Assembly (NCBI GenBank): GCA_947445775.1 | Contig: CANFEB010000005.1 | Coordinates: forward strand, 36,465 to 100,464 | Direction: 5' to 3' | DNA length: 64,000 nucleotides | Source: Oligoflexales bacterium | GTDB lineage: Bacteria; Bdellovibrionota_B; Oligoflexia; Oligoflexales; RGVZ01 | Part shown: one piece after another, positions 54,516 to 63,925 of the stretch | Numbering within the stretch: the first letter of the stretch is position 1 | Layout of the letters: each line of letters opens with the position of its first letter | Notes under the pieces: model-generated | Databases searched by the model: none | What the model was told of the DNA's origin: nothing | The model's input: the letters and a program-made list of their open reading frames with translations, nothing else | Made by a program: the position numbers and the translations under genes

Positions 54516-55656
54516 GGCTCTGGGCTGCACCGCGCGCCGGGATTTGTGCCGGCAGATTCGGCGTGCCGCCGCTCCACAGGTCGCGCATGAGGAGCTGGAC
54601 ACGATCTGCATAAGTCTTGCCTTCTTTTGCATAGGAAATATCAGCCGACGTCGAGGCGACTTCCTCGGCTCGCAGTTCGGGATCAGGTTCGAGAATATCG
54701 TAGCTCGCCGCTTCAAGCTGCCGCGCCAAGACCTCGACCATCCCCGGTATATGATAGGACCGTCGATCCGCTATGGGTGCCCGCATTGCCGGCTTATGAA
54801 AGTGTTCTTGATATTCGTCATGGGCGAAATGACGATCCAGAGGCATGGTGAACATGAAATCCTGAACGGCAGCCTCGTCGTTGAGACGCCGGTCGCGGAC
54901 CTCTTGACTCTCTCCAGGGAAGCCGCGTTGTAAAAACTCCTTCGCCTTGATCGTCGTGATCAACGTCAAATGACAATCGGCGCAGCCTATCGGTGTATCG
55001 CCAACTTCATCGCGGTAGGTCCCTCCATTCCAGCGGCGCACCAAGCGAGCGACGTCTCCACCGGGCCTGTATACCGGATAAAAGCGGTCAAAAATGTGCA
55101 GAACGAAGCTGTCGCGAACATGACGCGCACCGACAAACGCATTGTAGTGCGTGCGAATCTCAGCCGGCATCATGATAGAGCCGTCATCGGCGACGGGGTG
55201 AACTTCGATGACGTATGTGTCGCGGTAGTTATCGGCACCCAGTTGAGTGCGGAGGCGCTTAATCACCCGCAGAGACGGACCGATGCTGCCATCGGGGCCC
55301 TGGGCACCTTTAGCGGCGAAGCCTTCGACATGAATCTCGGTGCGATCTTCAGCGTCGGCCCGATAGAACTCCAATAGGTTCGCGGTTGTTTGACGCCAAG
55401 TTGCATTCAGATAGAGGCGTTGCGCTTCCCGAGAGTTGGCGTTCCCTGGCATCGATGGGCCATTGTCCCCCCCCCATCCAGGCATGAAAGCCCGCAGGTA
55501 TTCGCGGTCAGCGAGCGGCGCCAGTAAAGTCCATGCCGCGTCGCTGCTATCTGGTACGGGGGCGTAAGCGCGTAGCCCAGAGGACGTCGTGCGCTTGCGA
55601 CAAGCACTGAGGCACAAGACACACACGACCAATGCAATCATTTTGTTCCAACGCAC
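54511..55656 (-). CDS. One-haem lipoprotein of unknown function
   Basis: Lipoprotein (lipobox LSAC) of 381 residues with one c-type haem motif GCADCH near residue 223, an EF-hand-less acidic region, and a long stretch with HYNAFVGARHVRDSFVLHIFDRFYPVYRPGGD ahead of it. It could be a multi-domain electron carrier or peroxidase-like protein; no family is certain. Its stop codon is part of element B's right end, and the gene is enclosed by the 88-bp direct repeats, so it may have arrived with the element. Confidence 0.7.
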   Translation of the reverse strand: MRWNKMIALVVCVLCLSACRKRTTSSGLRAYAPVPDSSDAAWTLLAPLADREYLRAFMPGWGGDNGPSMPGNANSREAQRLYLNATWRQTTANLLEFYRADAEDRTEIHVEGFAAKGAQGPDGSIGPSLRVIKRLRTQLGADNYRDTYVIEVHPVADDGSIMMPAEIRTHYNAFVGARHVRDSFVLHIFDRFYPVYRPGGDVARLVRRWNGGTYRDEVGDTPIGCADCHLTLITTIKAKEFLQRGFPGESQEVRDRRLNDEAAVQDFMFTMPLDRHFAHDEYQEHFHKPAMRAPIADRRSYHIPGMVEVLARQLEAASYDILEPDPELRAEEVASTSADISYAKEGKTYADRVQLLMRDLWSGGTPNLPAQIPARGAAQSL

Positions 55657-55693
55657 GATTCACCCCACCTACAAGTAAGACTATGACTGCAAA

Positions 55694-55781
55694 CCTCGTT
55701 CATTCGACGGTCTTCCCCAAGACACGCGAGGCCTATGCTGGCACGGCCAAGCTGCTTGGCAAGGCATGGTTCGAAAACTGA
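55694..55781. repeat. 88-bp direct repeat, copy 2
   Basis: Copy of the last 88 bp of the 53051-53938 lipoprotein gene, 85 of 88 identical, same orientation, including the stop codon. Identity breaks abruptly at both ends. It has no start of its own and encodes only a 28-residue tail. Confidence 0.9.
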
Positions 55782-55832
55782 TTCATGACGCCGGCGCGGC
55801 CCCTTCGTTAACGGTCTATATGAGCGTGAAAC

Positions 55833-58346
55833 CTACTTTTTCTTAAAGAATCCCTTCAATTTATCCTTCGCTTGGGCTTCCAATTTTTTGGCGCCTTCCT
55901 GCGCCTTTGTGGTGATCTCGTCGGCTTTCTTTTCATCGATGCCCAGGGATGGCAACGCTGATTTGATCGCTTGACGCGTGGAATCTTCCAGCGCCTTTTT
56001 GGCCTCCATCTCAAGTCTGGCGGCAGCATTGTCCTCGAAGTTGCGCGTCAACCCAGATGTATCCATTGCCAGCCGGGGCTTAAGCACATTGCCCCCCAAC
56101 TTGAAGGAAAGCGGCAGGGCCTTGTTTTTGTCGAGCAGCATAGCCGCATATTCGCTCTGTTTGAGTAATCCGTTTTTTTCTGTTTCTGAAAGTGCGACAT
56201 CCAGATTTCCCGAGAGGTCGCCCTCTAGTGTGGTGATCGCATCAAGCTTGAATTGACCAAGGTCACTCGCTGTATCCGAAGTGATCCTGATTTTTCCGTC
56301 GTTCACTTCAAACTGCCCCTTGCTGGAAGCGACCTTTTTTTCTCCGGCGTACTTGGTTGGGATCTTGACGAGTTTAACGCCGTCAATTCTTTTTTTGAGG
56401 TCATCAATCTTGGGGCGCTTGTCCTCAGGAATGCGTTTGCCGAGGGGTGAGTTGAAAAATTTGTCGATGTTTTTAATGGCTTTTTCTGCGGCCTTGCCCG
56501 ACGTCAAACCCGACATGAATCCTGCGAAAGCATCGGCCACCAGTGGGCGCAATTCGCCTCCGCGCACCCGCAAATCGCTAATGTTGTAGGAACCCTTGCC
56601 ACTAAGTGTTTTGGAGATGGTTTGGCGCGTTGTGCCGCGTGCGCTCGCCGTCATTGCCAAACTCAATTTTCCAGTCAGGGCTTCCCTTTGCGCAGGAGCA
56701 ATGACATCGAGCGCATCGCCGGCCGACACACTGTCAAGGTTGAACGTTCCTTGAAATTCCAGCGGTGCGGCAGAGAGGTTTAATTTGCCGTCAGCATTGA
56801 CGCTGCCGCCAAGAGCCTGGAGCGAAAATTTTTGCAGGGCCAACTGAAGTTCCTTCAGTGATGCCTTCATTGCAAGGTTGCTGATCGTGAGCTTCTCCCA
56901 AACGATTGCATTCATGGCGACGTCCACAGAAACTTCGTGGGGCTTCAAGGTTTCCTTTAACTCTGAAGATAACGCGAAATCCTTTTCGGTACCGGAAGCT
57001 CCTCCGGGAGCGGCTGGGGATCCCGGCGTGGCAGATTCGGCGGCCCCAGCAGTGGCGGCGCCTGTGGTGGAGCCGCCAGCTTGCGCGGGTGGCAAAAACG
57101 GCTTTAATAGAGCTGACAAATCTATTTGTTTGCTGGTGAACTTGATCTGGGCCCTTGCCGGCATAACGGATGTCGCATTCACCGCCAGATTAAAATCGGA
57201 ACCGGCCAACTTGCTCTCGACAATCAGGTCAGCATGAAGCGCTGCCAGGTCGGCCACGGGGCCATCAACTTTTGCATGAACCGAAAGCGAAGCTTTTTGC
57301 AGCATCTTTTCATGCTGCGGCAGCATTGCCCCTAGACTCGAAATATCAGGACTTTCGATGTCCATGGAGAACATTGTCTTTAGGGTCCTGAAATCGCTGA
57401 CAGCCAATTTGCCGCTGCCGGCGATGTTGAGGATGTCAAAGCCCAGCTCATCAACTTGGAGGCTCGTTGGCGATGCCGCGCCGCGAATCCGCAACGCGAT
57501 ATTCTGGCCTGGTTTTTTTACCAGCGCATTTTGAAAATTCAGGGCGAGTTCCTTAAGGTCGAGATTGCCATTGAATGCAAGGCGCTTGAAAAGTGATTCT
57601 GGTCCCGTTTCAATCCGGGCCATCAGTTTTGCCGTGATGGCCCCGCCAACGACAGCGCCGCCTTCTTTCGCCTTCAAGCGAGTGGTCAAGGCAATGTCGA
57701 TGTCGCGATCCAAGCCGATATTGCGAATGGCAAAGTCCAGATCAGAGACCCGAGCAAGAGGCTTGCCATTGGCCGTGATGCTGACCGCGGCACCCGTTAG
57801 GAGGACCGACTTGATTAGGACCCGCTCGCGGATGTGGGCGATGCCTGTGCTGTCGAGGGCCAAGGGCTGCGAAGTCTGCGTTCCCTGGGCTTCCGGACCG
57901 GCCGGGGGCGTCGCCGTCGCCGGGGGAATGCCTGGTGCCGGGGCTTTGGCCAGGCTGGCCAGGTTGTTGGACCCATTGAGGAGCCGGATTTCTACGGCCG
58001 GATTGACGATCCGGAGTTCGCCAACCAACTTTCCCTGCAACAGGGGCCAGAATTCAGTAGCGAGAAACACCTCGTCTGTCTTAAAGAGTGTGGTCCCACT
58101 GAAAGTAGAATCGGTGTTGCGGATTTCAGCATTTTTGATGGTGACCCCAAGTTTGGGAATCCCATGAAGGCGGATGGACTTGAAGTCGAGGTCCGCATTC
58201 ACTGTGCTGCTAACGGCAGCTTGAATCTGGGGTTTGAACTTTTCCAGGTCGATAAGAAAGGGCAGCGCAATTGCGCTGGCAAGCGCAAGGCCTAGGACAA
58301 CGACGGAACTTACGACCCATTTAGTTTTTGACGCGATCAACAGCAT
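55833..58346 (-). CDS. AsmA-family outer-membrane assembly protein
   Basis: Large AsmA-like protein of 837 residues anchored by one N-terminal helix (KTKWVVSSVVVLGLALASAIALPFLI). The N-terminal AsmA signature (LIDLEKFKPQIQAAVSSTVNADLDFKSIRLHGIPKLGVTIKNAEIRN) is clear. A central Ala/Gly/Pro-rich stretch, then the C-terminal AsmA_2 part (ALGGSVNADGKLNLSAAPLEFQGTFNLDSVSAGD, SGKGSYNISDLRVRGGELRPLVADAFAGFMSGL) and a charged tail. These proteins move lipid or affect barrel assembly. Divergent from the next gene by 29 bp. Confidence 0.85.
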   Translation of the reverse strand: MLLIASKTKWVVSSVVVLGLALASAIALPFLIDLEKFKPQIQAAVSSTVNADLDFKSIRLHGIPKLGVTIKNAEIRNTDSTFSGTTLFKTDEVFLATEFWPLLQGKLVGELRIVNPAVEIRLLNGSNNLASLAKAPAPGIPPATATPPAGPEAQGTQTSQPLALDSTGIAHIRERVLIKSVLLTGAAVSITANGKPLARVSDLDFAIRNIGLDRDIDIALTTRLKAKEGGAVVGGAITAKLMARIETGPESLFKRLAFNGNLDLKELALNFQNALVKKPGQNIALRIRGAASPTSLQVDELGFDILNIAGSGKLAVSDFRTLKTMFSMDIESPDISSLGAMLPQHEKMLQKASLSVHAKVDGPVADLAALHADLIVESKLAGSDFNLAVNATSVMPARAQIKFTSKQIDLSALLKPFLPPAQAGGSTTGAATAGAAESATPGSPAAPGGASGTEKDFALSSELKETLKPHEVSVDVAMNAIVWEKLTISNLAMKASLKELQLALQKFSLQALGGSVNADGKLNLSAAPLEFQGTFNLDSVSAGDALDVIAPAQREALTGKLSLAMTASARGTTRQTISKTLSGKGSYNISDLRVRGGELRPLVADAFAGFMSGLTSGKAAEKAIKNIDKFFNSPLGKRIPEDKRPKIDDLKKRIDGVKLVKIPTKYAGEKKVASSKGQFEVNDGKIRITSDTASDLGQFKLDAITTLEGDLSGNLDVALSETEKNGLLKQSEYAAMLLDKNKALPLSFKLGGNVLKPRLAMDTSGLTRNFEDNAAARLEMEAKKALEDSTRQAIKSALPSLGIDEKKADEITTKAQEGAKKLEAQAKDKLKGFFKKK

Positions 58347-58375
58347 TTTTATTCTCCAAGTCAGGCAGATACTCT

Positions 58376-59041
58376 ATGAAACCACAAACTGGCGAATTCG
58401 TTGAGGGTCTTCGTAACCGGAAGACGCAAAAGTTGTTTATTTGCCTGGAAGCGTCCTCGTCCCCGGGGAAAGTCCGGGTGATCAACCCAGGTGGGGATGT
58501 TTTGATTGTGATGGAAGAGCTTTTCGATTTGGAGCCGGTTGAAGTTGCGATTGGTGAGGTTTCTCGCTTTTTTACCGATGAACAGGTCTCCAGTTGGCAT
58601 GCCCATCTGGCTGATGAGGTGGAGCAGCGCCGTCTAGAAGTCGACCGCAACGCCCGAATCGACGCTCAAAAAAATGAATTTGGAAGCCATGGCAGGTCAA
58701 TGGCCTCGGCCTCGGCCCCGGCCCGGACAAAGGTAGATTCAACCCGCAGCCCGCCGCGGACGTCGCGCAAGTCGACGTCGATTCCAGTCAAAGTGATTCC
58801 TGGGCGTGTTGTCGCCAACTGGGCCTCGGAACGCCTGGTCTTTTATCGTCATAGGATCGACCCGCTGCGCCCGTCAGAGCAATTTCAGGTTAAAATTCAG
58901 GATGTTGGGACTTTTCAAATCACGAAAGCCGATTTTCAACGCGTGTTTAACAACGTCATTATGTCCCAGCTGTATCGCTCCCAGGGAATGTTTTCCTACG
59001 AACAGGTCCCGGATGAAGCGCGCCCCTTTATCAAAGAATAG
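58376..59041 (+). CDS. Hypothetical protein with basic linker
   Basis: Protein of 221 residues. A beta-rich N-terminal domain (KLFICLEASSSPGKVRVINPGGDVLIVMEELFD) is linked by a Ser/Arg/Pro-rich basic region to a C-terminal domain (RLVFYRHRIDPLRPSEQFQVKIQDVGTFQITKADFQRVFNN). No signal peptide. The ATG at 58376 is preferred; the ORF track starts 48 bp earlier. It diverges from asmA and precedes the GMP reductase-like gene. No family recognised. Confidence 0.6.
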   Translation: MKPQTGEFVEGLRNRKTQKLFICLEASSSPGKVRVINPGGDVLIVMEELFDLEPVEVAIGEVSRFFTDEQVSSWHAHLADEVEQRRLEVDRNARIDAQKNEFGSHGRSMASASAPARTKVDSTRSPPRTSRKSTSIPVKVIPGRVVANWASERLVFYRHRIDPLRPSEQFQVKIQDVGTFQITKADFQRVFNNVIMSQLYRSQGMFSYEQVPDEARPFIKE

Positions 59042-59128
59042 ATCTTTCTTTATTAAAATTGTCTTTCATACTAATAGATCTTATGCGTTTGACTAGATTT
59101 TCTAACGCCGATTTTAAGGCCGGTTTTT

Positions 59129-60181
59129 ATGGGGGGATTTATGGTCTCGATCATGCGCGGTTTGACCTTTGACGATGTTCTTCTGGTTCCCGGATACAAC
59201 GGAATCAAATCACGGCAAGACGTAAGCATTTCAGTGACCCTCAAAGACCGCAATTTTGAAATTCCCGTTGCCAGCGCAAACATGGACACGGTCACCGGGC
59301 AAATCATGGCGGACGCAATCACCAGCCTTGGTGGGATGGCGATCCTCCACCGCTTTATGTCGATCGAAGAAAACGTGGCCCAATTCAAGGCCTGCACTAA
59401 TCCCAGAAATACCGGTTTTTCCATCGGAGTCGGCGATGACGGCCTGGGGCGTGCCGAAGCCCTGATCGCAGCTGGTGCTGGCATCGTATGTGTGGACGTC
59501 GCCCACGGCCATTCCAAGGAAGTGAACCGGACGATTCGCGCTCTACGTGATTCGTTCAAGGATAATATTTTGGTGATCGCCGGTAATGTCGCAACCTATG
59601 CCGGAGCCGATTACCTAGCAGCGGCAGGGGCCGACGTGATCAAAATCGGGATCGGGCCTGGATCGGTTTGCACGACGCGCATCAAGACCGGTTACGGAGT
59701 GCCGCAATTGACGGCAATCATGGAATGCCGCAAGGTCGATCGCGCCCTGATGGCTGACGGCGGTATCCGGACACCTGGCGATGCTGTGAAGGCGTTTGCA
59801 GCAGGGGCTGACTTCGTCATGCTCGGTGGCATGCTTGCCGGCACCGCGGAAACACCGGGCGAAACTCTGGAGCGCTCCCTGCCAAATGGACAGACGCAGA
59901 AGTTCAAACAGTTCCGGGGCATGGCATCCCGCGAGGCTCAAGATGATTTCATGGGTGGCATGAAAGGGTGGAAGACGGCCGAGGGCGTATCCATTGAGAT
60001 TCCTTGTCGTGGATCGGTCCGCGATGTGATTCAAGATGTTGTGGGCGGCTTGCGTTCCGGTTTGACCTATTGCGGTGCGGCCGACATCAAGAGTCTGCAA
60101 CGCAAGGCTCAATTCATCGAGATCAGCGCGGCTGGCTTTCGTGAGGGAACTCCCCATGGGATCGGACGTCTAACCATCTAA
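59129..60181 (+). CDS. GMP reductase/IMP dehydrogenase-like enzyme without CBS domains
   Basis: TIM-barrel purine enzyme of the GuaB/GuaC family. LTFDDVLLVPGYN, ASANMDTVTGQIMADA, GAGIVCVDVAHGHS, VIKIGIGPGSVCTTRIKTGYGVPQL with the catalytic Cys, LMADGGIRTPGDAVKAFAAGADFVMLGGMLAGT and GGLRSGLTYCGA are all present. There are no CBS domains and the length is 350, as in GMP reductase; WKTAEGVSIEIPCRG also resembles GuaC, but the end (QFIEISAAGFREGTPHGI) is like IMP dehydrogenase. So it reduces GMP or oxidises IMP; GMP reductase is preferred. A terminator follows. Confidence 0.82.
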   Translation: MGGFMVSIMRGLTFDDVLLVPGYNGIKSRQDVSISVTLKDRNFEIPVASANMDTVTGQIMADAITSLGGMAILHRFMSIEENVAQFKACTNPRNTGFSIGVGDDGLGRAEALIAAGAGIVCVDVAHGHSKEVNRTIRALRDSFKDNILVIAGNVATYAGADYLAAAGADVIKIGIGPGSVCTTRIKTGYGVPQLTAIMECRKVDRALMADGGIRTPGDAVKAFAAGADFVMLGGMLAGTAETPGETLERSLPNGQTQKFKQFRGMASREAQDDFMGGMKGWKTAEGVSIEIPCRGSVRDVIQDVVGGLRSGLTYCGAADIKSLQRKAQFIEISAAGFREGTPHGIGRLTI

Positions 60182-60232
60182 GCGTGTCACGATCAGGAGG
60201 CTTGTCGCTGGGGGGAAATCTTGCTAACTCAA

Positions 60233-60264
60233 ACGGGCGGCCACATTTAGCCGTCTGTTTTTTT
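60233..60264 (+). terminator. Intrinsic terminator after the purine enzyme gene
   Basis: ACGGGCGGC and GCCGTCTGT form a 9-bp stem (two G-U pairs), loop CACATTTA, followed by a TTTTTTT run. Confidence 0.85.
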
Positions 60265-60304
60265 GCAGTGTTTTTGCAACCTTGGAAAATTGGGGTTTTT
60301 GATC

Positions 60305-60967
60305 ATGCGCCAGATGCGATTGTCCGGTTTTTTTATTGCCGCAGGCCTCTCCGGTCTGCTAGCAGCTTCTGAGTTATTTGCTGATGCGTATCCAGAGCCT
60401 GCAAAATTCTTGGGACGCTCCATCCGCACGACCCAACTTGTCAATGTAGACGGCAAGCCCTTTACGCTGCGCCCCGATTCGGGCAAGCCGATTGTGCTGA
60501 TTCCAGTCTTCACCAGTTGTCCAGTCACCTGCCCAACGATCCTGAAGGAGTTTCAGGTGTCTTGGGCAGAGGCGCTGCCGTCCCTTGCAACCTCTGGCGC
60601 GCAAGTTGCCGTCGTGAGCTTTGATCCAGCGGATACTCGTGCGGGGTTCAAAAAGTTGGTGTCCCGCCAGAAATTGCCCAAGGATTGGATTTATGCCGTG
60701 CCGAAGCCAGGCAAGGATTTCAAAGAGTTTGAGGCCCTGCTGGCTGATCTGGATTTTCGCTACTTTAAATTGAAGGGTCAGGGTGGGGGCTATGCTCATC
60801 CGGCGGGAGCCTATATCTTTGATGGTGGGGGGAAAGCCGGAAGGTTTCTCGCCCAGGCGGAGTTCACCAAGGAAGATATAGTCAATGCTGTCAAAGGAAG
60901 TGCAGTTGCCGGATCTGCCGGAGGGAATACCTCCAGAGGCCCTACAAAACGTCTGGACAACCGCTGA
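60305..60967 (+). CDS. SCO1/SenC-family copper chaperone
   Basis: Thioredoxin-fold periplasmic protein that delivers copper to the Cu-A centre of cytochrome oxidase. A signal-like segment (MRLSGFFIAAGLSGLLAASELFA) precedes PIVLIPVFTSCPVTCPTILKEF with the copper-binding CxxxC, VVSFDPADT, and HPAGAYIFD with the third ligand His. The ATG at 60305 is preferred to the ORF-track 60263. The last 83 bp overlap the start of the next membrane protein. Oxidase genes are not in this window. Confidence 0.88.
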   Translation: MRQMRLSGFFIAAGLSGLLAASELFADAYPEPAKFLGRSIRTTQLVNVDGKPFTLRPDSGKPIVLIPVFTSCPVTCPTILKEFQVSWAEALPSLATSGAQVAVVSFDPADTRAGFKKLVSRQKLPKDWIYAVPKPGKDFKEFEALLADLDFRYFKLKGQGGGYAHPAGAYIFDGGGKAGRFLAQAEFTKEDIVNAVKGSAVAGSAGGNTSRGPTKRLDNR

Positions 60968-62732
60968 GTCCTGGGATCATTTGACCTGGCTGTGGGATTG
61001 GGATCACATGATCTCGCCCGGGCGAGTTTTGCAAAAGTATTTATTTGACCATGGCACGGTTCCGTTCTGGAATCTGTATCTTTGCGGTGGCCAATTCGAA
61101 CTTCAGAACCCCCAGAGCTATGCGTTTACATGGCCTTCCTTGTTTTATTATTTGATGCCCCCTGCCGCGGCGATCATGGTCATATGGGCCCTGCTGACTG
61201 CGGTCGGGACTTGGTCCACGGCTAAGCTCCTTGAGATGGCGGGAGCAAGACCCTGGATTGCTTGGACCTGTGCGACGGCATTTACTTTTTCGGGATATTT
61301 CGGCGCACACTTCAATCAAGGGCATGCGACGTTTTGCTTTTTTCATCTGGTGCCGTTGCTGTGCTGGGTGATGACGAAAGAATGGCAGCAGCAAATGTCG
61401 ACTGGGCGCTCGCGCCTGGTGAATCCCTGGCTGGTAATAGTTGTGTTTCTGCTGTTTTCAGCTCCGGCGATTCAGACTCTGGTTTATGCTTTGCCGGCAG
61501 TCTTGATTTTGGCAGCAGTTTTGATTTGGCCGCAGTCGCGCGCGCCGGGCGCTGTCCGTGCGAGCGCGAGTTTTGCCGGCGGCCTTTTTGTTTCAGGTAT
61601 TTTGGGCGTACTCACTGCTTCCTACAAATTCATGCCCGTCTTGTTTCAGTCTCTTTCCCGCCAGCGGCAAGGCATGTTTGAAGAACGCTACAGGCCGGCC
61701 CTGATGCTCAAGACTTTGCTCACCTTTGTTTCTGAGCCCGGGCGGATGTGGCAAGATTACCGCTTTCCTGAACGAATATTTGGTTGGTGGGAATACGCTG
61801 CGTTCATCAGTCCAGTTCTTCTTGTGCTGGCACTCGCTGCACTTTACGTTGTTGTGAAGGGGCGAAGTCGCGGGCTGATTCAACGGCGCTTTATGATCAC
61901 TGGATTGGTGCTCATGACAACGGGATTTCTTTTAACCCTCGGTAATGGTTTTTGGTTGGATGTCATCCGTGCGATGAAGGTCGATGGTTTGTTTGAGCGT
62001 TTTCTGCACTCTTTTCGTATTTTCCCAAGATTTCAGGTGCTCTTTTTGTTTGGCGCGACCATCTGTTGTGCGTTGTTCATGGAAATTTTTGCGCCGCGTC
62101 GCGCCGCATTCCGGGCGGCTATGATCGTTCTGATCGCTGGTCCATCGCTGGCGCAGGCTGCGGTGATGGTCCACGGAATTTATGCCATTCCTGATCGCGC
62201 CATGATTGCCCGCCTTAAACTTGAAGCCTCATTTTCAGACATGGCCCGCCAGGAGAGTTTGTTTCTATCCAATAGGGTCTTGATCATGCCCGGGATCATA
62301 TCGGCACAGGACCTCATGATCCGCCGTGGGGCTATTATTGATGGGTGTTACGAACAGTTTTTTCCAGTGAGGCCTCAATTTCAAAGGCAGACTTCTGATA
62401 TCCTGCGCCCGGCGACCACTCCGCCCCTTGTCAGGCTAGAAAATGTCACGTCAACGTCATTTCAACTCAAAGTTCCTGCAGATTTGGACCGAAACCTTGT
62501 TTTGAACCTGCCGCTAGTCATCGAGGCAAAGTTTGAGCCGGAACCTAGTCTGGGCCAGACGGGTCTGGAGTTCGAACGCGCCTCTGTGGCCGGACGCGCG
62601 ATCCAAGTTCGGTTTCCAGTCGACGATGCGCAGTTTGGCGGAGTCGTATCGATCACAGCAATCATGACGGCCATCGGTCTTTATCTCAGTGAACGGCGTC
62701 ATGCCGCGCGGGTAAAAGGCGTGGGACCGTGA
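60885..62732 (+). CDS. YfhO-like integral membrane protein
   Basis: Protein of 615 residues with about twelve hydrophobic segments and a large non-membrane C-terminal domain, as in the YfhO/GtrA-linked membrane glycosyltransferase-type family. It begins with a soluble lead (WDHLTWLWDWDHMISPGR) and a first loop with PFWNLYLCGGQFELQNPQSYAFTWPSLFYYL. AAGGAAGA eight bases upstream supports ATG 60885, so it overlaps sco1 by 83 bp. No catalytic motif identified. Function unknown, probably cell-surface polymer modification. Confidence 0.7.
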   Translation: MLSKEVQLPDLPEGIPPEALQNVWTTAESWDHLTWLWDWDHMISPGRVLQKYLFDHGTVPFWNLYLCGGQFELQNPQSYAFTWPSLFYYLMPPAAAIMVIWALLTAVGTWSTAKLLEMAGARPWIAWTCATAFTFSGYFGAHFNQGHATFCFFHLVPLLCWVMTKEWQQQMSTGRSRLVNPWLVIVVFLLFSAPAIQTLVYALPAVLILAAVLIWPQSRAPGAVRASASFAGGLFVSGILGVLTASYKFMPVLFQSLSRQRQGMFEERYRPALMLKTLLTFVSEPGRMWQDYRFPERIFGWWEYAAFISPVLLVLALAALYVVVKGRSRGLIQRRFMITGLVLMTTGFLLTLGNGFWLDVIRAMKVDGLFERFLHSFRIFPRFQVLFLFGATICCALFMEIFAPRRAAFRAAMIVLIAGPSLAQAAVMVHGIYAIPDRAMIARLKLEASFSDMARQESLFLSNRVLIMPGIISAQDLMIRRGAIIDGCYEQFFPVRPQFQRQTSDILRPATTPPLVRLENVTSTSFQLKVPADLDRNLVLNLPLVIEAKFEPEPSLGQTGLEFERASVAGRAIQVRFPVDDAQFGGVVSITAIMTAIGLYLSERRHAARVKGVGP

Positions 62733-63925
62733 ATATCCGGCCTCCGAAAATTTTTGGCAATAATCCTGACCGGTACTACTGGCTGATCCTTGTTGGACTG
62801 CTTGTGCTGATGATGGTGTTGTCCGGTGATTTCTGTGTCACCTTCGACGAGTGGGCGCAGTTCGAATATGGCCGGAGGGTTGTTGCCTACTTGATTTCTG
62901 GAGGGAGCGATCATTCTTCCGAATCCTACCGCAACTTGTTTATGTACGGCGGATTTTTGCTTGGATTTGCATTGCCTTTACAGCACAGATCAGCCGGGTA
63001 GCACTTGGGCCGGTTGCAGGCATTGTGACGGCGCTCGCGATGGCTCTGTGTTTTTTCCAGAATTATCATGTGCGTTTTCCCTACTACAGCTGGCAGTCCT
63101 TTTTTAAAATCTCGGCGGCCATTGGCCTGGCCTTAAGCGTTCGGGTTGGTGGCGTGATTCTATTGTTCGAATTTGGACTTCTGCTGATTTTTTTGTTTCT
63201 TCGCGACCAGAACAACGCGAAGACTCCGACTCGCAAGGCATTGACGATGTTTGTCATTTTGAGCGGTTGCAGCGTTCTGGCATTTTCAGTCGCCTTGATG
63301 TTTTGGCCGTGGGCTCTGCAGGATCCAGTGCCCAGGATTAAACAAGCACTGACTGTCTTTTCGAATTTCAACGTCACCATCATGGTTCAATTCGCCGGTA
63401 AATGGCTGCCAAGTGATGGTCTCCCGTGGTTTTACGTTCCCTGGCATTTTTTAATTCAAACGCCACCGATTCTAACAATTGGTTTTCTGGCGGCCTGCGC
63501 GGGCCTGGCTTTTTCGATGCGACGCGTGGGGGCCTCAGGGCAATTTCTGCAAAGGCTTGGCGGTGATTCGCCTAGGATTTTTTTGCGGCTTATACGTGCC
63601 TTGGTTTTATGGGTCTTCCAATGATCTATACAATGGTGGTCATTGCTTCTTCGGCGCTGTATCTCGTCATAAAAAGCTTTGCTGGGTACGGGCGTCAGCG
63701 CGTCGTTTTCAGTCTGGCTATTCTATCTGGTTTCATTCCCCCGCTGGCCTTCCAGATTCGCAACCATCCCAACCAATACGTCTACTACAATGGTTTGGTG
63801 GGGAGGCTGCATCCGAGAAGGGCTTGCCCGGGTGAACAAGATCTCCATAGACTCGTCTGGGGCTGATCTTTGGACTGGGGGCTCGGAGCCTGTCAAAATT
63901 CCGGACGGTGCAAACCTTCGTTTTT
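62729..63925 (+). pseudogene. Decaying GT39-like membrane protein gene
   Basis: Pieces of a GT39/PMT-type membrane transferase gene occur in successive frames: first FDEWAQFEYGRRVVAY and NLFMYGGFLLG with a stop at 63001, then a frame with FPYYSWQSFFKISAAIGLALSVRVGGVILLFEF and DGLPWFYVPWHFLIQTPP stopping at 63624, then QYVYYNGLVG in a third frame, then EGLARVNKI in another. Portions between are missing. Its GTG start overlaps the YfhO-like stop. Frameshifts and internal deletions make it a pseudogene; true only if the sequence is correct. Confidence 0.78.
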
